Assembly (NCBI GenBank): GCA_035557095.1
Contig: DATMEB010000010.1
Span: 1 to 34,914, forward strand
Direction: 5' to 3'
DNA: 34,914 bases
Source of the DNA: JALZDI01 sp035557095
GTDB taxonomy: Bacteria; Actinomycetota; Actinomycetes; Propionibacteriales; Nocardioidaceae
Part shown: positions 7,629-15,134 of the stretch, piece by piece
Position numbering within the stretch: position 1 is the first letter of the stretch
Layout: each line of letters opens with the position of its first letter
The notes under the pieces: model-generated
Told to the model about the DNA's origin: nothing
The model's input: only the letters and a program-made list of their open reading frames with translations
Database searches by the model: none
Program-made: the position numbers and the translations under genes

Positions 7629-8537
7629 ATGCATGACCCGATGGAGCTGGTCCACGTCGTCGACGACGTGCCCGAGCTCGAGGCCGACCACGACGACCTA
7701 GTGCTCGTACACGCACTCGACGGGTTCCTCGACGCCGGCAGCGCCGGCCGGCTCGCCGCCGAGCACCTGGCCACGGACAGCCGGGTGATCGCCAGCTTCG
7801 ACCTCGACCAGCTGTACGACTACCGCGGCCGGCGGCCACCGCTCACGTTCTCCGAGGACCACTACGAGGACTACGCCGCGCCGCGGCTGCTGCTGCGGGT
7901 CACCCGTGACCGCGCCGGTGCGCCGTACCTGCTGCTCTCGGGTCCCGAGCCCGACTACCAGTGGGAGCGGTTCGCGGCGGCCGTGCGTGGGCTGCTGCAG
8001 CGGTTCGGGGTGACGCTGGCCGTCGGCCTCGGCGCGGTGCCGATGGCGCTCCCGCACACCCGCCCGCTGATGATGACCGTGCACTCCGCGCACGCAGAGG
8101 AGCTGACGACGCCGAACATCTGGAAGGGCAACATCCGGGTGCCCGGCAGCGCCGCGGCGGTGCTGGAGCTGCGCCTCGGCGAGTGGGGTCATCGCGCGAT
8201 GGGGTTCGTCGCGCATGTGCCGCACTACGTCGCCCAGAACGACTACCCGCAGGCCGCGGTCGACCTGGTCGAGGCGGTGTCGCGGCAGACCGGCCTCGAG
8301 CTCTCACCCGGCGCCCTGGTCGAGGCCGCGGTCGAGCGGGCCGCGGAGATCAACACCCAGGTGGAGGGGTCGGAGGAGATCAGCGAGGCCGTCGCGGCGC
8401 TGGAGCAGCAGTACGACGCGTTCACGCGGGCGTCCGAGAGCTCGCTGCTGGCCGACGACACCCCGATCCCGACGGCCGAGGAGCTGGGTGCGGAGTTCGA
8501 GCGGTTCCTTGCCGGCCTGGACCGGCGCGACGAGTAA
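7629..8537 (+). CDS. PAC2 family protein (proteasome assembly chaperone-like)
   Basis: This 302-residue member of the PAC2 family resembles archaeal/eukaryotic proteasome assembly chaperones and is widespread in actinobacteria with undefined function. Features are LVLVHALDGFLDAGSAGRLA (about residues 24-43), the basic-acidic segment IASFDLDQLYDYRGRRPPLT (55-74), and a downstream phosphorylase-like core with GLGAVPMALPHTRPL and GFVAHVPHYVAQNDYPQAA, all in the order expected for the family. The C-terminal third is Glu/Ala-rich and probably helical. The ATG at 7629 follows an AGGAGTG ribosome site, 22 bases after the preceding stop, so co-transcription with the oxidoreductase is likely. Proteasome genes are not in this window, so a chaperone role remains an inference from fold. 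Confidence 0.8.
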   Translation: MHDPMELVHVVDDVPELEADHDDLVLVHALDGFLDAGSAGRLAAEHLATDSRVIASFDLDQLYDYRGRRPPLTFSEDHYEDYAAPRLLLRVTRDRAGAPYLLLSGPEPDYQWERFAAAVRGLLQRFGVTLAVGLGAVPMALPHTRPLMMTVHSAHAEELTTPNIWKGNIRVPGSAAAVLELRLGEWGHRAMGFVAHVPHYVAQNDYPQAAVDLVEAVSRQTGLELSPGALVEAAVERAAEINTQVEGSEEISEAVAALEQQYDAFTRASESSLLADDTPIPTAEELGAEFERFLAGLDRRDE

Positions 8538-8590
8538 GGGCAGAGCACCGGCGGCGCGGCTGCAGCGACGCGGCATGACACCATGCCCGG

Positions 8591-9448
8591 GTGCCGCAGA
8601 CGCTGGAAGAGATCGTTGAGCTGCTCGACCTCGAACAGATCGAGGTCGACCTGTTCCGTGGTCGCCAGCCGAAGACCAGCATGCAGCGGGTGTTCGGCGG
8701 GCAGGTCGCGGCGCAGGCGCTGCGGGCCTCCTGCGCCTCCGCACCCGAGGGCAGGTGGGTGCACTCGCTGCACGCGTACTTCCTGCGCGGCGGCGACCCC
8801 GCGACGCCGATCATCTACGACGTCGAGCGCATCCGTGACGGTGGCTCGTTCAGCACCCGGCGGGTGGTGGCACGCCAGCACGGGCGCGCGATCTTCTACC
8901 TGACCGCGTCGTTCCAGATCGACGAGGACGGCTACGACCACCAGGACCGGATGCCCGAGGTGCCCGCGGCCGAGGACTGTCCCACGATGGCGGAGCTGTA
9001 CGAGAAGGCCACCGGGCGCGACCCGAGTGCCTGGGAGAACGAGTGGTCGGCGCTGGACGTCCGCTACGCCGGCGACTCCGGCCGTACCCGGGTGCTGCCC
9101 GCCGACGAGCGTCCGGCGCAGGCACGACTGTGGATCCGCGCGTCCGGCGACCTGAGCGACGACCGGGTGCTGAACAGCTGCGTGCTGACGTACGCCAGCG
9201 ACCTGACGCTGCTCGGCGCGGCACTGGTGCCGCACGGCATCTCGATCTCCTCGTCGAGGCTGCAGCCGGCGTCGCTGGACCACGCGATGTGGTTCCACCG
9301 TCCGTTCAAGGCGAACGAGTGGCTGCTCTACGACCAGGTGTCACCGTCGGCCAGCGGGGCGCGGGGCCTCGCGCTGGGCCGGGTCTTCACCGCCGACGGC
9401 CGGCTGGTGGCCTCGGTCGCGCAGGAGGGGCTGATCCGGCCCCGATGA
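8591..9448 (+). CDS. tesB: Acyl-CoA thioesterase II (TesB type)
   Basis: It hydrolyses acyl-CoA to free fatty acid and CoA. The 285-residue length fits the double hot-dog TesB family. The N-terminal hot-dog carries RVFGGQVAAQALRAS (about residues 34-48) and HSLHAYFLRGGDP (58-70), both TesB signatures, and DGGSFSTRRVVARQHGRAIF. The C-terminal hot-dog has VLTYASDLTLLGAAL and the LDHAMWFHRPFKANEWLLYD stretch, with the conserved Asp in ASDL and downstream residues expected to form the active site. The start is a GTG at 8591, which gives the conserved MPQTLEEIVELLDLE opening. There is no clear ribosome site. A weak CACCAT box ends 6 bases upstream and might make this leaderless as well. No fatty-acid genes adjoin it. 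Confidence 0.9.
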   Translation: MPQTLEEIVELLDLEQIEVDLFRGRQPKTSMQRVFGGQVAAQALRASCASAPEGRWVHSLHAYFLRGGDPATPIIYDVERIRDGGSFSTRRVVARQHGRAIFYLTASFQIDEDGYDHQDRMPEVPAAEDCPTMAELYEKATGRDPSAWENEWSALDVRYAGDSGRTRVLPADERPAQARLWIRASGDLSDDRVLNSCVLTYASDLTLLGAALVPHGISISSSRLQPASLDHAMWFHRPFKANEWLLYDQVSPSASGARGLALGRVFTADGRLVASVAQEGLIRPR

Positions 9449-9576
9449 GGGTGCGGTGGCGCCGGGCGTGCCACTGACGCAGGCGCCGGGCGACACGTGG
9501 CCGGGATCACGCGTGGAGCCGCTGCACGCTGCGACCGCGCGCGTGCAAGACTTGGCTCGACGAGTTGTCGACAGCT
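9449..9576. other. Spacer upstream of the FMN riboswitch
   Basis: Non-coding spacer between tesB and the riboswitch that should contain the rib operon promoter. I could not identify convincing -10/-35 boxes. Just before the aptamer is a near-palindrome CGAGTTGTCGACAGCTCG (about 9560-9577), which could be an operator or a short hairpin. Its meaning is unclear. Confidence 0.35.
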
Positions 9577-9718
9577 CGCGCGCTCCGGGGTCGGTGAGAT
9601 TCCGAACCGGCGGTGACAGTCCGCGACCCGGCTCGGCGTCACGAACGTGGCGGAGGGCCGGTTGACCCGGTGGAACTCCGGGACCGACGGTGAAAGTCCG
9701 GATGGGAGGATGCGCGCG
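9577..9718 (+). promoter_or_regulatory. FMN riboswitch (RFN element)
   Basis: This cis-acting aptamer binds flavin mononucleotide and shuts the riboflavin operon down. Conserved blocks are present in order: GGGGTCGGTGAGATTCCGAA at 9587, CCGGCGGTGACAGTCCGCGA at 9607, GGTTGACCCGGTGGAACTCC near 9660, then GGGACCGACGGTGAAAGTCC and GGATGGGAGGATG. The closing stem P1 is a perfect CGCGCGC (9577-9583) with GCGCGCG (9712-9718). The following platform (9719-9832) has a CGGTGA-GTCG-TCACCG hairpin (9746-9761) but no U-run, so control by sequestering the ribD ribosome site, or by Rho, seems likelier than an intrinsic terminator. Confidence 0.97.
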
Positions 9719-9832
9719 GCCCGTCGCCGGCCCCGTCCTCGCCCGCGGTGAGTCGTCACCGTCGCGAAGCCGGGTCCGGTCACGACGTGGCCGTCCGAGG
9801 CCCCGGGTCCGCGTGACCGAGGAGAGGCCCGG

Positions 9833-10900
9833 ATGGCATCGCAGGTGGAGGTGGCGGCCATGCGCCGCGCACTGGAGCTTGCCCGGACCCCCGGCGTACC
9901 CCTGGGCCCGAACCCCCGGGTGGGGTGCGTGCTGCTCGACGCCAGGGGCGACATCGTCGCCGACGCCCACCACCGGGGCGCGGGGACTCCGCACGCCGAG
10001 GTGGCCGCGCTCGCCGCGGCCGGACCCTCCGCCCGTGGGGCCACGGCCGTCGTGACGCTCGAGCCGTGCAACCACACCGGCCGCACCGAGCCGTGTGCCC
10101 AGGCGCTGGTCGAGGCCGGGGTCGTGCGGGTGGTGTTCGCGCAGTCCGACGTCAATCCGGTCGCGCAGGGCGGCACCGCGGCGCTCGAGGCGGCCGGCGT
10201 CGACGTCGAGGCCGGCGTGCTCGCCGACGAGGCGGCGCAGGTCAACCCGGCGTGGTCGTTCGCGATGCTGCACCGCCGCCCGTTCGTCACCTGGAAGTAC
10301 GCCGCCACGCTCGACGGGCGGTCGGCCGCCGCCGACGGCACCAGCCAGTGGATCACCTCGCTGGCCTCGCGGCGCGACGTCCACAGGCTGCGTGCGCAGT
10401 GCGACGCGATCGTGGTCGGGACCGGCACCGTACTGGCCGACGACCCGTGGCTGACCGTGCGCGACGAGAACGGCCGGCCGGCCGCGACCCAGCCCCTGCG
10501 GGTGGTGGTCGGGCACAGCGAGGTTCCGGCGGACGCGCGGGTGCTCGACTCGGCCGCCGAGACGCTGCTGCTGCGCACCCGCGACCCGCACGAGGTCCTG
10601 GGCGAGCTGTTCGCCCGCGACCGGCAGCACGTGTGGCTCGAGGGAGGCCCGACGCTCGCCGGCGCGTTCCTGCGCGCCGGCGCGGTCGACGAGGTGGTGG
10701 CCTACCTCGCGCCGGTGCTGCTGGGCGACGGCCGGCACGCCCTCGACGACGCCGGCATCCAGACGCTGGCCGAGGCGGTCAGACTCGACGTCACCGACCT
10801 GAGCCGCGTCGGCGCAGACCTGCGGGTCACCGGCCGGACACTGCCGGCGAACGGCGACGTAGAAAACGTGGAGAACCCCATGGCAAGCGACAAGGAGTGA
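9833..10900 (+). CDS. ribD: Bifunctional riboflavin-specific deaminase/reductase
   Basis: RibD performs two consecutive steps of riboflavin synthesis: deamination of the pyrimidine intermediate from GTP cyclohydrolase II, then NADPH-dependent reduction of its ribosyl side chain. The N-terminal deaminase domain (about residues 1-145) has the zinc site H54-A-E56 and PCNHTGRTEPC with C79 and C88. The C-terminal reductase domain (about 146-345) has KYAATLDGRSAAADGTSQWI, the DAIVVGTGTVLADDP loop, and LEGGPTLAGAFLRAGAVDE. The length of 355 residues is normal. The ATG at 9833 follows GAGGAGAGG closely. It is the first gene after the FMN riboswitch and its stop lies 5 bases before ribE. The last dozen residues are a variable tail, and they encode the AAGGAG that serves ribE. 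Confidence 0.97.
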   Translation: MASQVEVAAMRRALELARTPGVPLGPNPRVGCVLLDARGDIVADAHHRGAGTPHAEVAALAAAGPSARGATAVVTLEPCNHTGRTEPCAQALVEAGVVRVVFAQSDVNPVAQGGTAALEAAGVDVEAGVLADEAAQVNPAWSFAMLHRRPFVTWKYAATLDGRSAAADGTSQWITSLASRRDVHRLRAQCDAIVVGTGTVLADDPWLTVRDENGRPAATQPLRVVVGHSEVPADARVLDSAAETLLLRTRDPHEVLGELFARDRQHVWLEGGPTLAGAFLRAGAVDEVVAYLAPVLLGDGRHALDDAGIQTLAEAVRLDVTDLSRVGADLRVTGRTLPANGDVENVENPMASDKE

Positions 10901-10905
10901 CGGCG

Positions 10906-11523
10906 ATGTTCACGGGAATCGTCGAGGAGATGGGCGAGGTCGCGTCGGTCAGCGACCTCGGCGACGCCGTACGCCTGGCCGTGCGCGCCGACCGCGTCAC
11001 CGCCGATGCGGAGCACGGTGACTCGATCGCGGTCAACGGGTGCTGCCTCACGGTCGCGGACAACCACGGGGTGGTGTTCACCGCCGATGTGATGAAGGAG
11101 TCGCTGGACAAGACGTCGCTCGGCGCGCTCATCGAGGGGTCGCCGGTGAACCTCGAACGCGCGGTCCGCGCCGACACCCGGCTCGGCGGTCATCTCGTGC
11201 AGGGCCATGTCGACGGTGTCGGCATCGTGCGCGAACGGGAGCGGAGCGCGCACTGGGACGTCCTGCGCGTCGGCCTGCCCGCAGAGCTGGCGCGCTACGT
11301 CGCCCGCAAGGGCTCGATCGCCGTCGACGGCGTCTCGCTCACGGTCGTCGACCTCGACGACTCCGCGGGCGACCCCGGACCCAGCTTCACCGTCAGCCTG
11401 ATCCCGACGACGCTGAAGAGCACGACACTGGGCCAGCTCGAGGCCGGGGACACGGTCAACCTCGAGGTCGACGTCGTGGCGAAGTACATCGAGCGTCTCC
11501 TTCCCGAGGGTGGGATCCGATGA
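10906..11523 (+). CDS. ribE: Riboflavin synthase, alpha subunit
   Basis: This enzyme dismutates two 6,7-dimethyl-8-ribityllumazine molecules to riboflavin and 5-amino-6-ribitylaminouracil, the last step of the pathway. The protein opens with the signature MFTGIVEEMG and shows the internal duplication of two lumazine-binding barrels: VNGCCLTV (residues 43-50) in the first half and VDGVSLTV (140-147) in the second, with GGHLVQGHVDG (94-104) between. It has 205 residues, the usual length, and acts as a homotrimer. The ATG at 10906 follows AAGGAG of the ribD tail by about 8 bases. Its TGA overlaps the next ATG (ATGA at 11520-11523), showing translational coupling to ribM. The gene is called ribE or ribC in different organisms. 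Confidence 0.96.
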   Translation: MFTGIVEEMGEVASVSDLGDAVRLAVRADRVTADAEHGDSIAVNGCCLTVADNHGVVFTADVMKESLDKTSLGALIEGSPVNLERAVRADTRLGGHLVQGHVDGVGIVRERERSAHWDVLRVGLPAELARYVARKGSIAVDGVSLTVVDLDDSAGDPGPSFTVSLIPTTLKSTTLGQLEAGDTVNLEVDVVAKYIERLLPEGGIR

Positions 11524-12209
11524 ACCTTCTCGAATGGCTGCTGCAGGGCACGATCCCGGTCGGGGGAGGCGTGCTGCGCGTCCCCGAGGTGCTCGGCAAC
11601 GTCTTCGGCCTCGCGAGTGCGCTGCTGGGCATGCGCCGCAAGGTGTGGGCCTGGCCGGTCGGCATCGTCGGCAACCTGCTGCTGTTCAGCGTCTTCGTCG
11701 GCAACGAGATGCTGCACACCGTGGACGAGCCGCTGTGGGGGCAGGCCGGGCGGCAGGTGTTCTTCCTCGCGGTCAGCGTCTACGGCTGGTTCCGCTGGGG
11801 ACAGGCGAGCCGGCACGGCGCCGCCGCCGACAGCGGCGCGATCACCCCGGTGTGGGCCGGCACCCGCAACAGGCTGCTCCTGGTCGTGGTCGCCGCGGTC
11901 ATGTACGTCGTGCTCCTGCAGGTGCTGGAGGTCATCGGGTCCTACGGCCCGCCGACCGAGGCGTGGATCCTCACCGGGTCGATCCTGGCGACGTACGGCA
12001 TGGCCCGCGGCTGGGTGGAGTTCTGGCTGATCTGGGTGCTCGTCGACGTCGTCGGCGTGACCACGCTGGTCCAGGCCGGGTTCTACCCGACCGCGCTGAT
12101 GTACCTCGTCTACGGCCTGTTCTGCATCTGGGGCTTCGTGACCTGGATCCGCGCACGGCAGCGCCTGACGACCCCGCTACCCGCATCGAACACCGAGGTG
12201 CCCGCATGA
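11520..12209 (+). CDS. ribM: PnuC-family riboflavin transporter
   Basis: This 229-residue membrane protein of the PnuC/PnuX family has about six or seven hydrophobic segments, starting near residue 25. The family signature is clear in NVFGLASALLGMRRKVWAWP (about residues 27-46) followed by VGIVGNLLLF, and in the C-terminal half WVLVDVVGVTTLVQAGFYPT, with the usual WxxxN and W-x-x-V-D elements of vitamin facilitators. PnuC itself carries nicotinamide riboside, but members inside FMN-riboswitch rib operons, such as RibM/PnuX of Corynebacterium and Streptomyces, carry riboflavin. The position between ribE and ribBA supports that assignment here. It overlaps both neighbours by ATGA. The same riboswitch would therefore regulate uptake and synthesis together. 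Confidence 0.88.
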   Translation: MNLLEWLLQGTIPVGGGVLRVPEVLGNVFGLASALLGMRRKVWAWPVGIVGNLLLFSVFVGNEMLHTVDEPLWGQAGRQVFFLAVSVYGWFRWGQASRHGAAADSGAITPVWAGTRNRLLLVVVAAVMYVVLLQVLEVIGSYGPPTEAWILTGSILATYGMARGWVEFWLIWVLVDVVGVTTLVQAGFYPTALMYLVYGLFCIWGFVTWIRARQRLTTPLPASNTEVPA

Positions 12210-13477
12210 GCGCAATGCGACTGGACACGATCGAGCGCGCGGTCGAGGACTTCCGCGCCGGGCGCGCCGTGGTCGTCGTCGACGACGAGGCCCGGGAGAA
12301 CGAGGGCGACCTCGTCTTCGCGGCCAGCAAGGCGACGCCCGAGCTCCTCGCGTTCACGATCCGCTACACCAGCGGCGTGATCTGCGTACCCATGGAGGGT
12401 GCGGCGCTCGACCGCCTCGCGGTCCCGCTGATGACGCCGCACAACCGCGAGCGCATGCGCACGGCGTACACGATCTCGGTGGACGCCCGGCACGGGGTCA
12501 CCACCGGGATCTCGGCAGCGGACCGGGCCCACACCGTCCGCGTGCTGGTCGACTCGGCCACGGAGCCGCACGAGATCGTGCAGCCCGGACATGTGTTCCC
12601 GCTGCGCTACCGCGAGGGCGGCGTGCTCGTCCGTCCCGGGCACACCGAGGCCTCCGTCGACCTGGCCCGGCTCGCCGGGCTCAACCCCGCCGGCGCGATC
12701 GCGGAGCTGGTCAACGACGACGGAACGATGAAGCGCGGCCAGCAGCTGCGCGAGTTCGCCGACGAGCACGGGCTGGCGCTGGTCGCGATCAACGACCTGA
12801 TCCGCTACCGCCGCCGGCACGAGCGCCAGGTGCAGCGGGTCACGCAGACTCGGCTGCCGACGACGCACGGCACCTTCACCGCGTACGGCTACCACAACGG
12901 CGTCGACGACACCGAGCAGCTCGCGTTGGTGTACGGCGACCTGGGCGACGGCGACGACGTCGTCGTACGCCTGCACTCGGAGTGCCTCACCGGCGACGTG
13001 TTCGGGTCGCTGCGATGCGACTGCGGCCCGCAGCTGCACGCCGCGCTCGAGGCAGTGGCCCAGCACGGGCGCGGCGTCGTGGTCTACCTCAAGGGCCACG
13101 AAGGTCGCGGCATCGGGCTGCTGCACAAGCTGCGGGCGTACTCCCTGCAGGACGCCGGCCACGACACGGTCGACGCCAACCTCGAGCTCGGCCTGCCCGC
13201 CGACTCCCGCGACTACGGCACAGGTGCGCAGATCCTCACCGACCTCGGCATCACGTCGGTGCGGCTACTCACCAACAACCCGGCCAAGCGCGCGGGTCTC
13301 GAGGTCTACGGCATCCCGGTTCACGAACGGCTGCCGATGCCGGTCAGCCCGACCGCGGAGAACCTGCGCTACCTGCGCACGAAACGCGACCGGATGGGCC
13401 ACGACCTGCCGCAGCTCGACGCGGTCGCCGACGCGGTCGTCGACCCGACCGGCACGACTGAGGAGGAGTCCCGATGA
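12206..13477 (+). CDS. ribBA: Bifunctional DHBP synthase / GTP cyclohydrolase II
   Basis: It supplies both precursors of riboflavin: 3,4-dihydroxy-2-butanone 4-phosphate from ribulose 5-phosphate, and the pyrimidine from GTP. The N-terminal domain (about 1-205) has VVDDEARENEGDLVFAA (residues 24-40) and HGVTTGISAADRA (96-108), the metal and substrate motifs of DHBP synthase. The C-terminal domain has the GTP cyclohydrolase II zinc site HSECLTGDVFGSLRCDCG, with C260, C271 and C273, then GHEGRGIGL (297-305) and the RDYGTGAQIL catalytic segment. It has 423 residues and both active sites look intact. The ATG at 12206 overlaps the ribM stop. A second ATG at 12215 is an alternative that would remove three residues. 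Its TGA overlaps the ribH start. Confidence 0.97.
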   Translation: MSAMRLDTIERAVEDFRAGRAVVVVDDEARENEGDLVFAASKATPELLAFTIRYTSGVICVPMEGAALDRLAVPLMTPHNRERMRTAYTISVDARHGVTTGISAADRAHTVRVLVDSATEPHEIVQPGHVFPLRYREGGVLVRPGHTEASVDLARLAGLNPAGAIAELVNDDGTMKRGQQLREFADEHGLALVAINDLIRYRRRHERQVQRVTQTRLPTTHGTFTAYGYHNGVDDTEQLALVYGDLGDGDDVVVRLHSECLTGDVFGSLRCDCGPQLHAALEAVAQHGRGVVVYLKGHEGRGIGLLHKLRAYSLQDAGHDTVDANLELGLPADSRDYGTGAQILTDLGITSVRLLTNNPAKRAGLEVYGIPVHERLPMPVSPTAENLRYLRTKRDRMGHDLPQLDAVADAVVDPTGTTEEESR

Positions 13478-13968
13478 GCGGAGAGGGGACGCCCACGCTC
13501 GCCACTCTCGACTGCAGCGGGCTGCGCGTCGGCGTGGTGGCGGCCCAGTGGCACCGGCCGGTGATGGACGGCCTGCTCGCCGGCGCCCACCGGGCGCTGG
13601 CCGAGGCGAAGGTGGAGAGCTCCACGGTGGTCGAGGTTCCCGGCTCCTTCGAGCTGCCGGTGGCCGCGTTGCACCTGACCAGGCTCGGCTACGACGTCGT
13701 GGTCGCGCTCGGCGTGGTCGTGCGCGGGGGCACGCCGCACTTCGAGTACGTCTGCAGCGCCGCCACCGACGGGCTCAGCCGGGTCGCGGTCGACAGCGGC
13801 GTGCCCGTCGGGTTCGGGGTGCTCACCTGCGACACCGAACAGCAGGCGCTCGACCGGGCCGGGCTCGAGGGGTCGCAGGAGGACAAGGGCTACGAGGCCG
13901 CGGAGGCGGCGCTGTTCACAGCGGCCACGATCCGGGCGCTGCATCGGGGGCGGCGATCCGGGTCCTAG
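13474..13968 (+). CDS. ribH: 6,7-dimethyl-8-ribityllumazine synthase
   Basis: It condenses 5-amino-6-ribitylaminouracil with 3,4-dihydroxy-2-butanone 4-phosphate to make the lumazine substrate of riboflavin synthase. The 164-residue protein has the family landmarks VPGSFELPVAA (residues 55-65), ALGVVVRGGTPHFEYVC with the acid-base His at position 89, and GVLTCDTEQQALDRAG, where most homologues have a Thr or Asn in place of Cys. The protein normally forms icosahedral or pentameric shells. It is the last gene of the riboflavin operon, linked to ribBA by ATGA. Its TAG stop is shared with the -10-like box of hisE. Confidence 0.95.
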   Translation: MSGEGTPTLATLDCSGLRVGVVAAQWHRPVMDGLLAGAHRALAEAKVESSTVVEVPGSFELPVAALHLTRLGYDVVVALGVVVRGGTPHFEYVCSAATDGLSRVAVDSGVPVGFGVLTCDTEQQALDRAGLEGSQEDKGYEAAEAALFTAATIRALHRGRRSGS

Positions 13969-13971
13969 GCT
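13966..13971 (+). promoter_or_regulatory. -10 element TAGGCT, leaderless hisE promoter
   Basis: TAGGCT fits TAnnnT and ends 8 bases before the hisE ATG at 13980. Its TAG doubles as the ribH stop codon. No Shine-Dalgarno sequence precedes hisE. Confidence 0.5.
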
Positions 13972-13979
13972 GAGCCACC

Positions 13980-14243
13980 ATGAAGACGTTCGACGAGCTC
14001 TTCGCCGAGCTGAGCGACAAGGCACGCAACCGGCCCGACGGCTCGGGCACCGTGGCCGCACTCGACCAGGGCGTGCATGCGATCGGCAAGAAGCTGGTCG
14101 AGGAAGCCGCCGAGTCCTGGATGGCCGCCGAGCACGAGGGCAAGGAACGGACGGCCGAGGAGCTGAGCCAGCTCCTGTACCACGCACAGGTGCTGATGCT
14201 CGCCAGCGGTATCACCCTCGACGACGTCTACGCACACCTGTGA
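13980..14243 (+). CDS. hisE: Phosphoribosyl-ATP pyrophosphatase
   Basis: HisE hydrolyses phosphoribosyl-ATP to phosphoribosyl-AMP and pyrophosphate, the second step of histidine synthesis. The 87-residue, all-helical protein belongs to the MazG-like superfamily. The metal-binding acidic helix is seen in IGKKLVEEAAESWMAA (about residues 36-51) and the second helix in AEELSQLLYHAQVLML (60-75), followed by GITLDDVYAHL, typical of HisE C-termini. The ATG at 13980 lies 8 bases after a TAGGCT box and has no ribosome site, so a leaderless message is likely. The next gene hisG starts 8 bases after the stop, forming the hisE-hisG pair standard in actinobacteria. Confidence 0.95.
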   Translation: MKTFDELFAELSDKARNRPDGSGTVAALDQGVHAIGKKLVEEAAESWMAAEHEGKERTAEELSQLLYHAQVLMLASGITLDDVYAHL

Positions 14244-14251
14244 AGGAACCC

Positions 14252-15091
14252 ATGCTCAAGATCGCCGTGCCCAACAAGGGCTCGTTGTCCGACGCCTCCC
14301 AGCAGATGCTCGAGGAGGCCGGCTACCGGCAGCGCAAGGGCCGCGAGCTCGTGCTCGAGGACCCCGACAACGGGGTGGAGTTCTTCTACCTGCGCCCACG
14401 CGACATCGCGGTGTACGTCGGCGAGGGCACCCTCGACGTCGGGCTGACCGGTCGCGACCTACTGCTCGACTCCGGTGCGCCCGCGCGGGAGGTGATGCCG
14501 CTCGGCTTCGGCGACTCGCGGTTCCGGTTCGCCGCGGCAGCGGGCACCGTCTCCGACCTGGCGTCGTTCGAGGGCATGCGGATCGCCACGTCCTACAAGG
14601 GCGTGGTCTCGCGCTACCTGGAGGATCGCGGCATCTCGGCGCACGTGGTCCGTCTCGACGGTGCCGTGGAGTCCGCGGTACGTCTCGGGGTCGCCGACGT
14701 GATCGCCGACGTCGTCTCGACAGGTACGACCCTGCGGCAGGCCGGGCTGGAGATCGTGGGCGACGTGATCCTGGAGTCGCAGGCGGTGCTGATCGCCCGG
14801 GCGACCGATGAACCGGCGGGCATGGACGTGTTCATGCGCCGGCTGCAGGGCGTCATCGTCGCGCGTACGTACGTGATGATGGACTACGACATTCGTGTCG
14901 AATACGCGGAGGCCGCGGTCGAGGTGACCCCCGGGTTCGAGTCGCCGACGGTGTCGCCGCTGCACCGCGAGGGCTGGGTGGCGGTGCGTTCGATGGTTCC
15001 CCGAGCGCAGGCGCAGAGGGTCATGGACGACCTCTGGGAGATCGGCGCCCGGGCCATCCTGGTCACCGACATCCACGCGTGCCGCCTGTGA
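14252..15091 (+). CDS. hisG: ATP phosphoribosyltransferase, long form
   Basis: This is the first and feedback-controlled step of histidine synthesis, joining ATP and PRPP to phosphoribosyl-ATP. The 279-residue length is that of the long form with a C-terminal ACT-like histidine-binding domain. The catalytic part begins MLKIAVPNKGSLSDAS and has the PRPP-binding family signature DVIADVVSTGTTLRQAGLE (about residues 149-167). The regulatory domain spans about residues 206-279, with VSPLHREGWVAVRSMVPR and WEIGARAILVTDIHACRL. The ATG at 14252 follows AAGGA (14243-14247) at close range. A GTG at 14240 overlapping the hisE stop in frame is a possible alternative start adding four residues. Confidence 0.96.
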   Translation: MLKIAVPNKGSLSDASQQMLEEAGYRQRKGRELVLEDPDNGVEFFYLRPRDIAVYVGEGTLDVGLTGRDLLLDSGAPAREVMPLGFGDSRFRFAAAAGTVSDLASFEGMRIATSYKGVVSRYLEDRGISAHVVRLDGAVESAVRLGVADVIADVVSTGTTLRQAGLEIVGDVILESQAVLIARATDEPAGMDVFMRRLQGVIVARTYVMMDYDIRVEYAEAAVEVTPGFESPTVSPLHREGWVAVRSMVPRAQAQRVMDDLWEIGARAILVTDIHACRL

Positions 15092-15100
15092 GCGAGTCCC

Positions 15101-15134
15101 GGCAGTGAACGAGGTGTGGCAGTGAACGAGGCCG
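15101..15134 (+). repeat. 17-base tandem duplication at the start of the PH-like gene
   Basis: GGCAGTGAACGAGG occurs at 15101-15114 and again at 15118-15131, a 17-base period. Each copy holds a GTG start codon. The first GTG (15105) opens a six-codon frame reading MNEVWQ, whose TGA (15123-15125) overlaps the second GTG (15122), the likely true start. The GAGG of copy one (15111-15114) is then correctly placed, 7 bases before it, as the ribosome site. Confidence 0.8.

Noticed and set aside
9560..9577. Near-palindrome before the FMN riboswitch as a repressor operator
   Set aside because: One mismatch and no known consensus. It may be just an upstream stem of the leader. Kept only as a note in the spacer entry.
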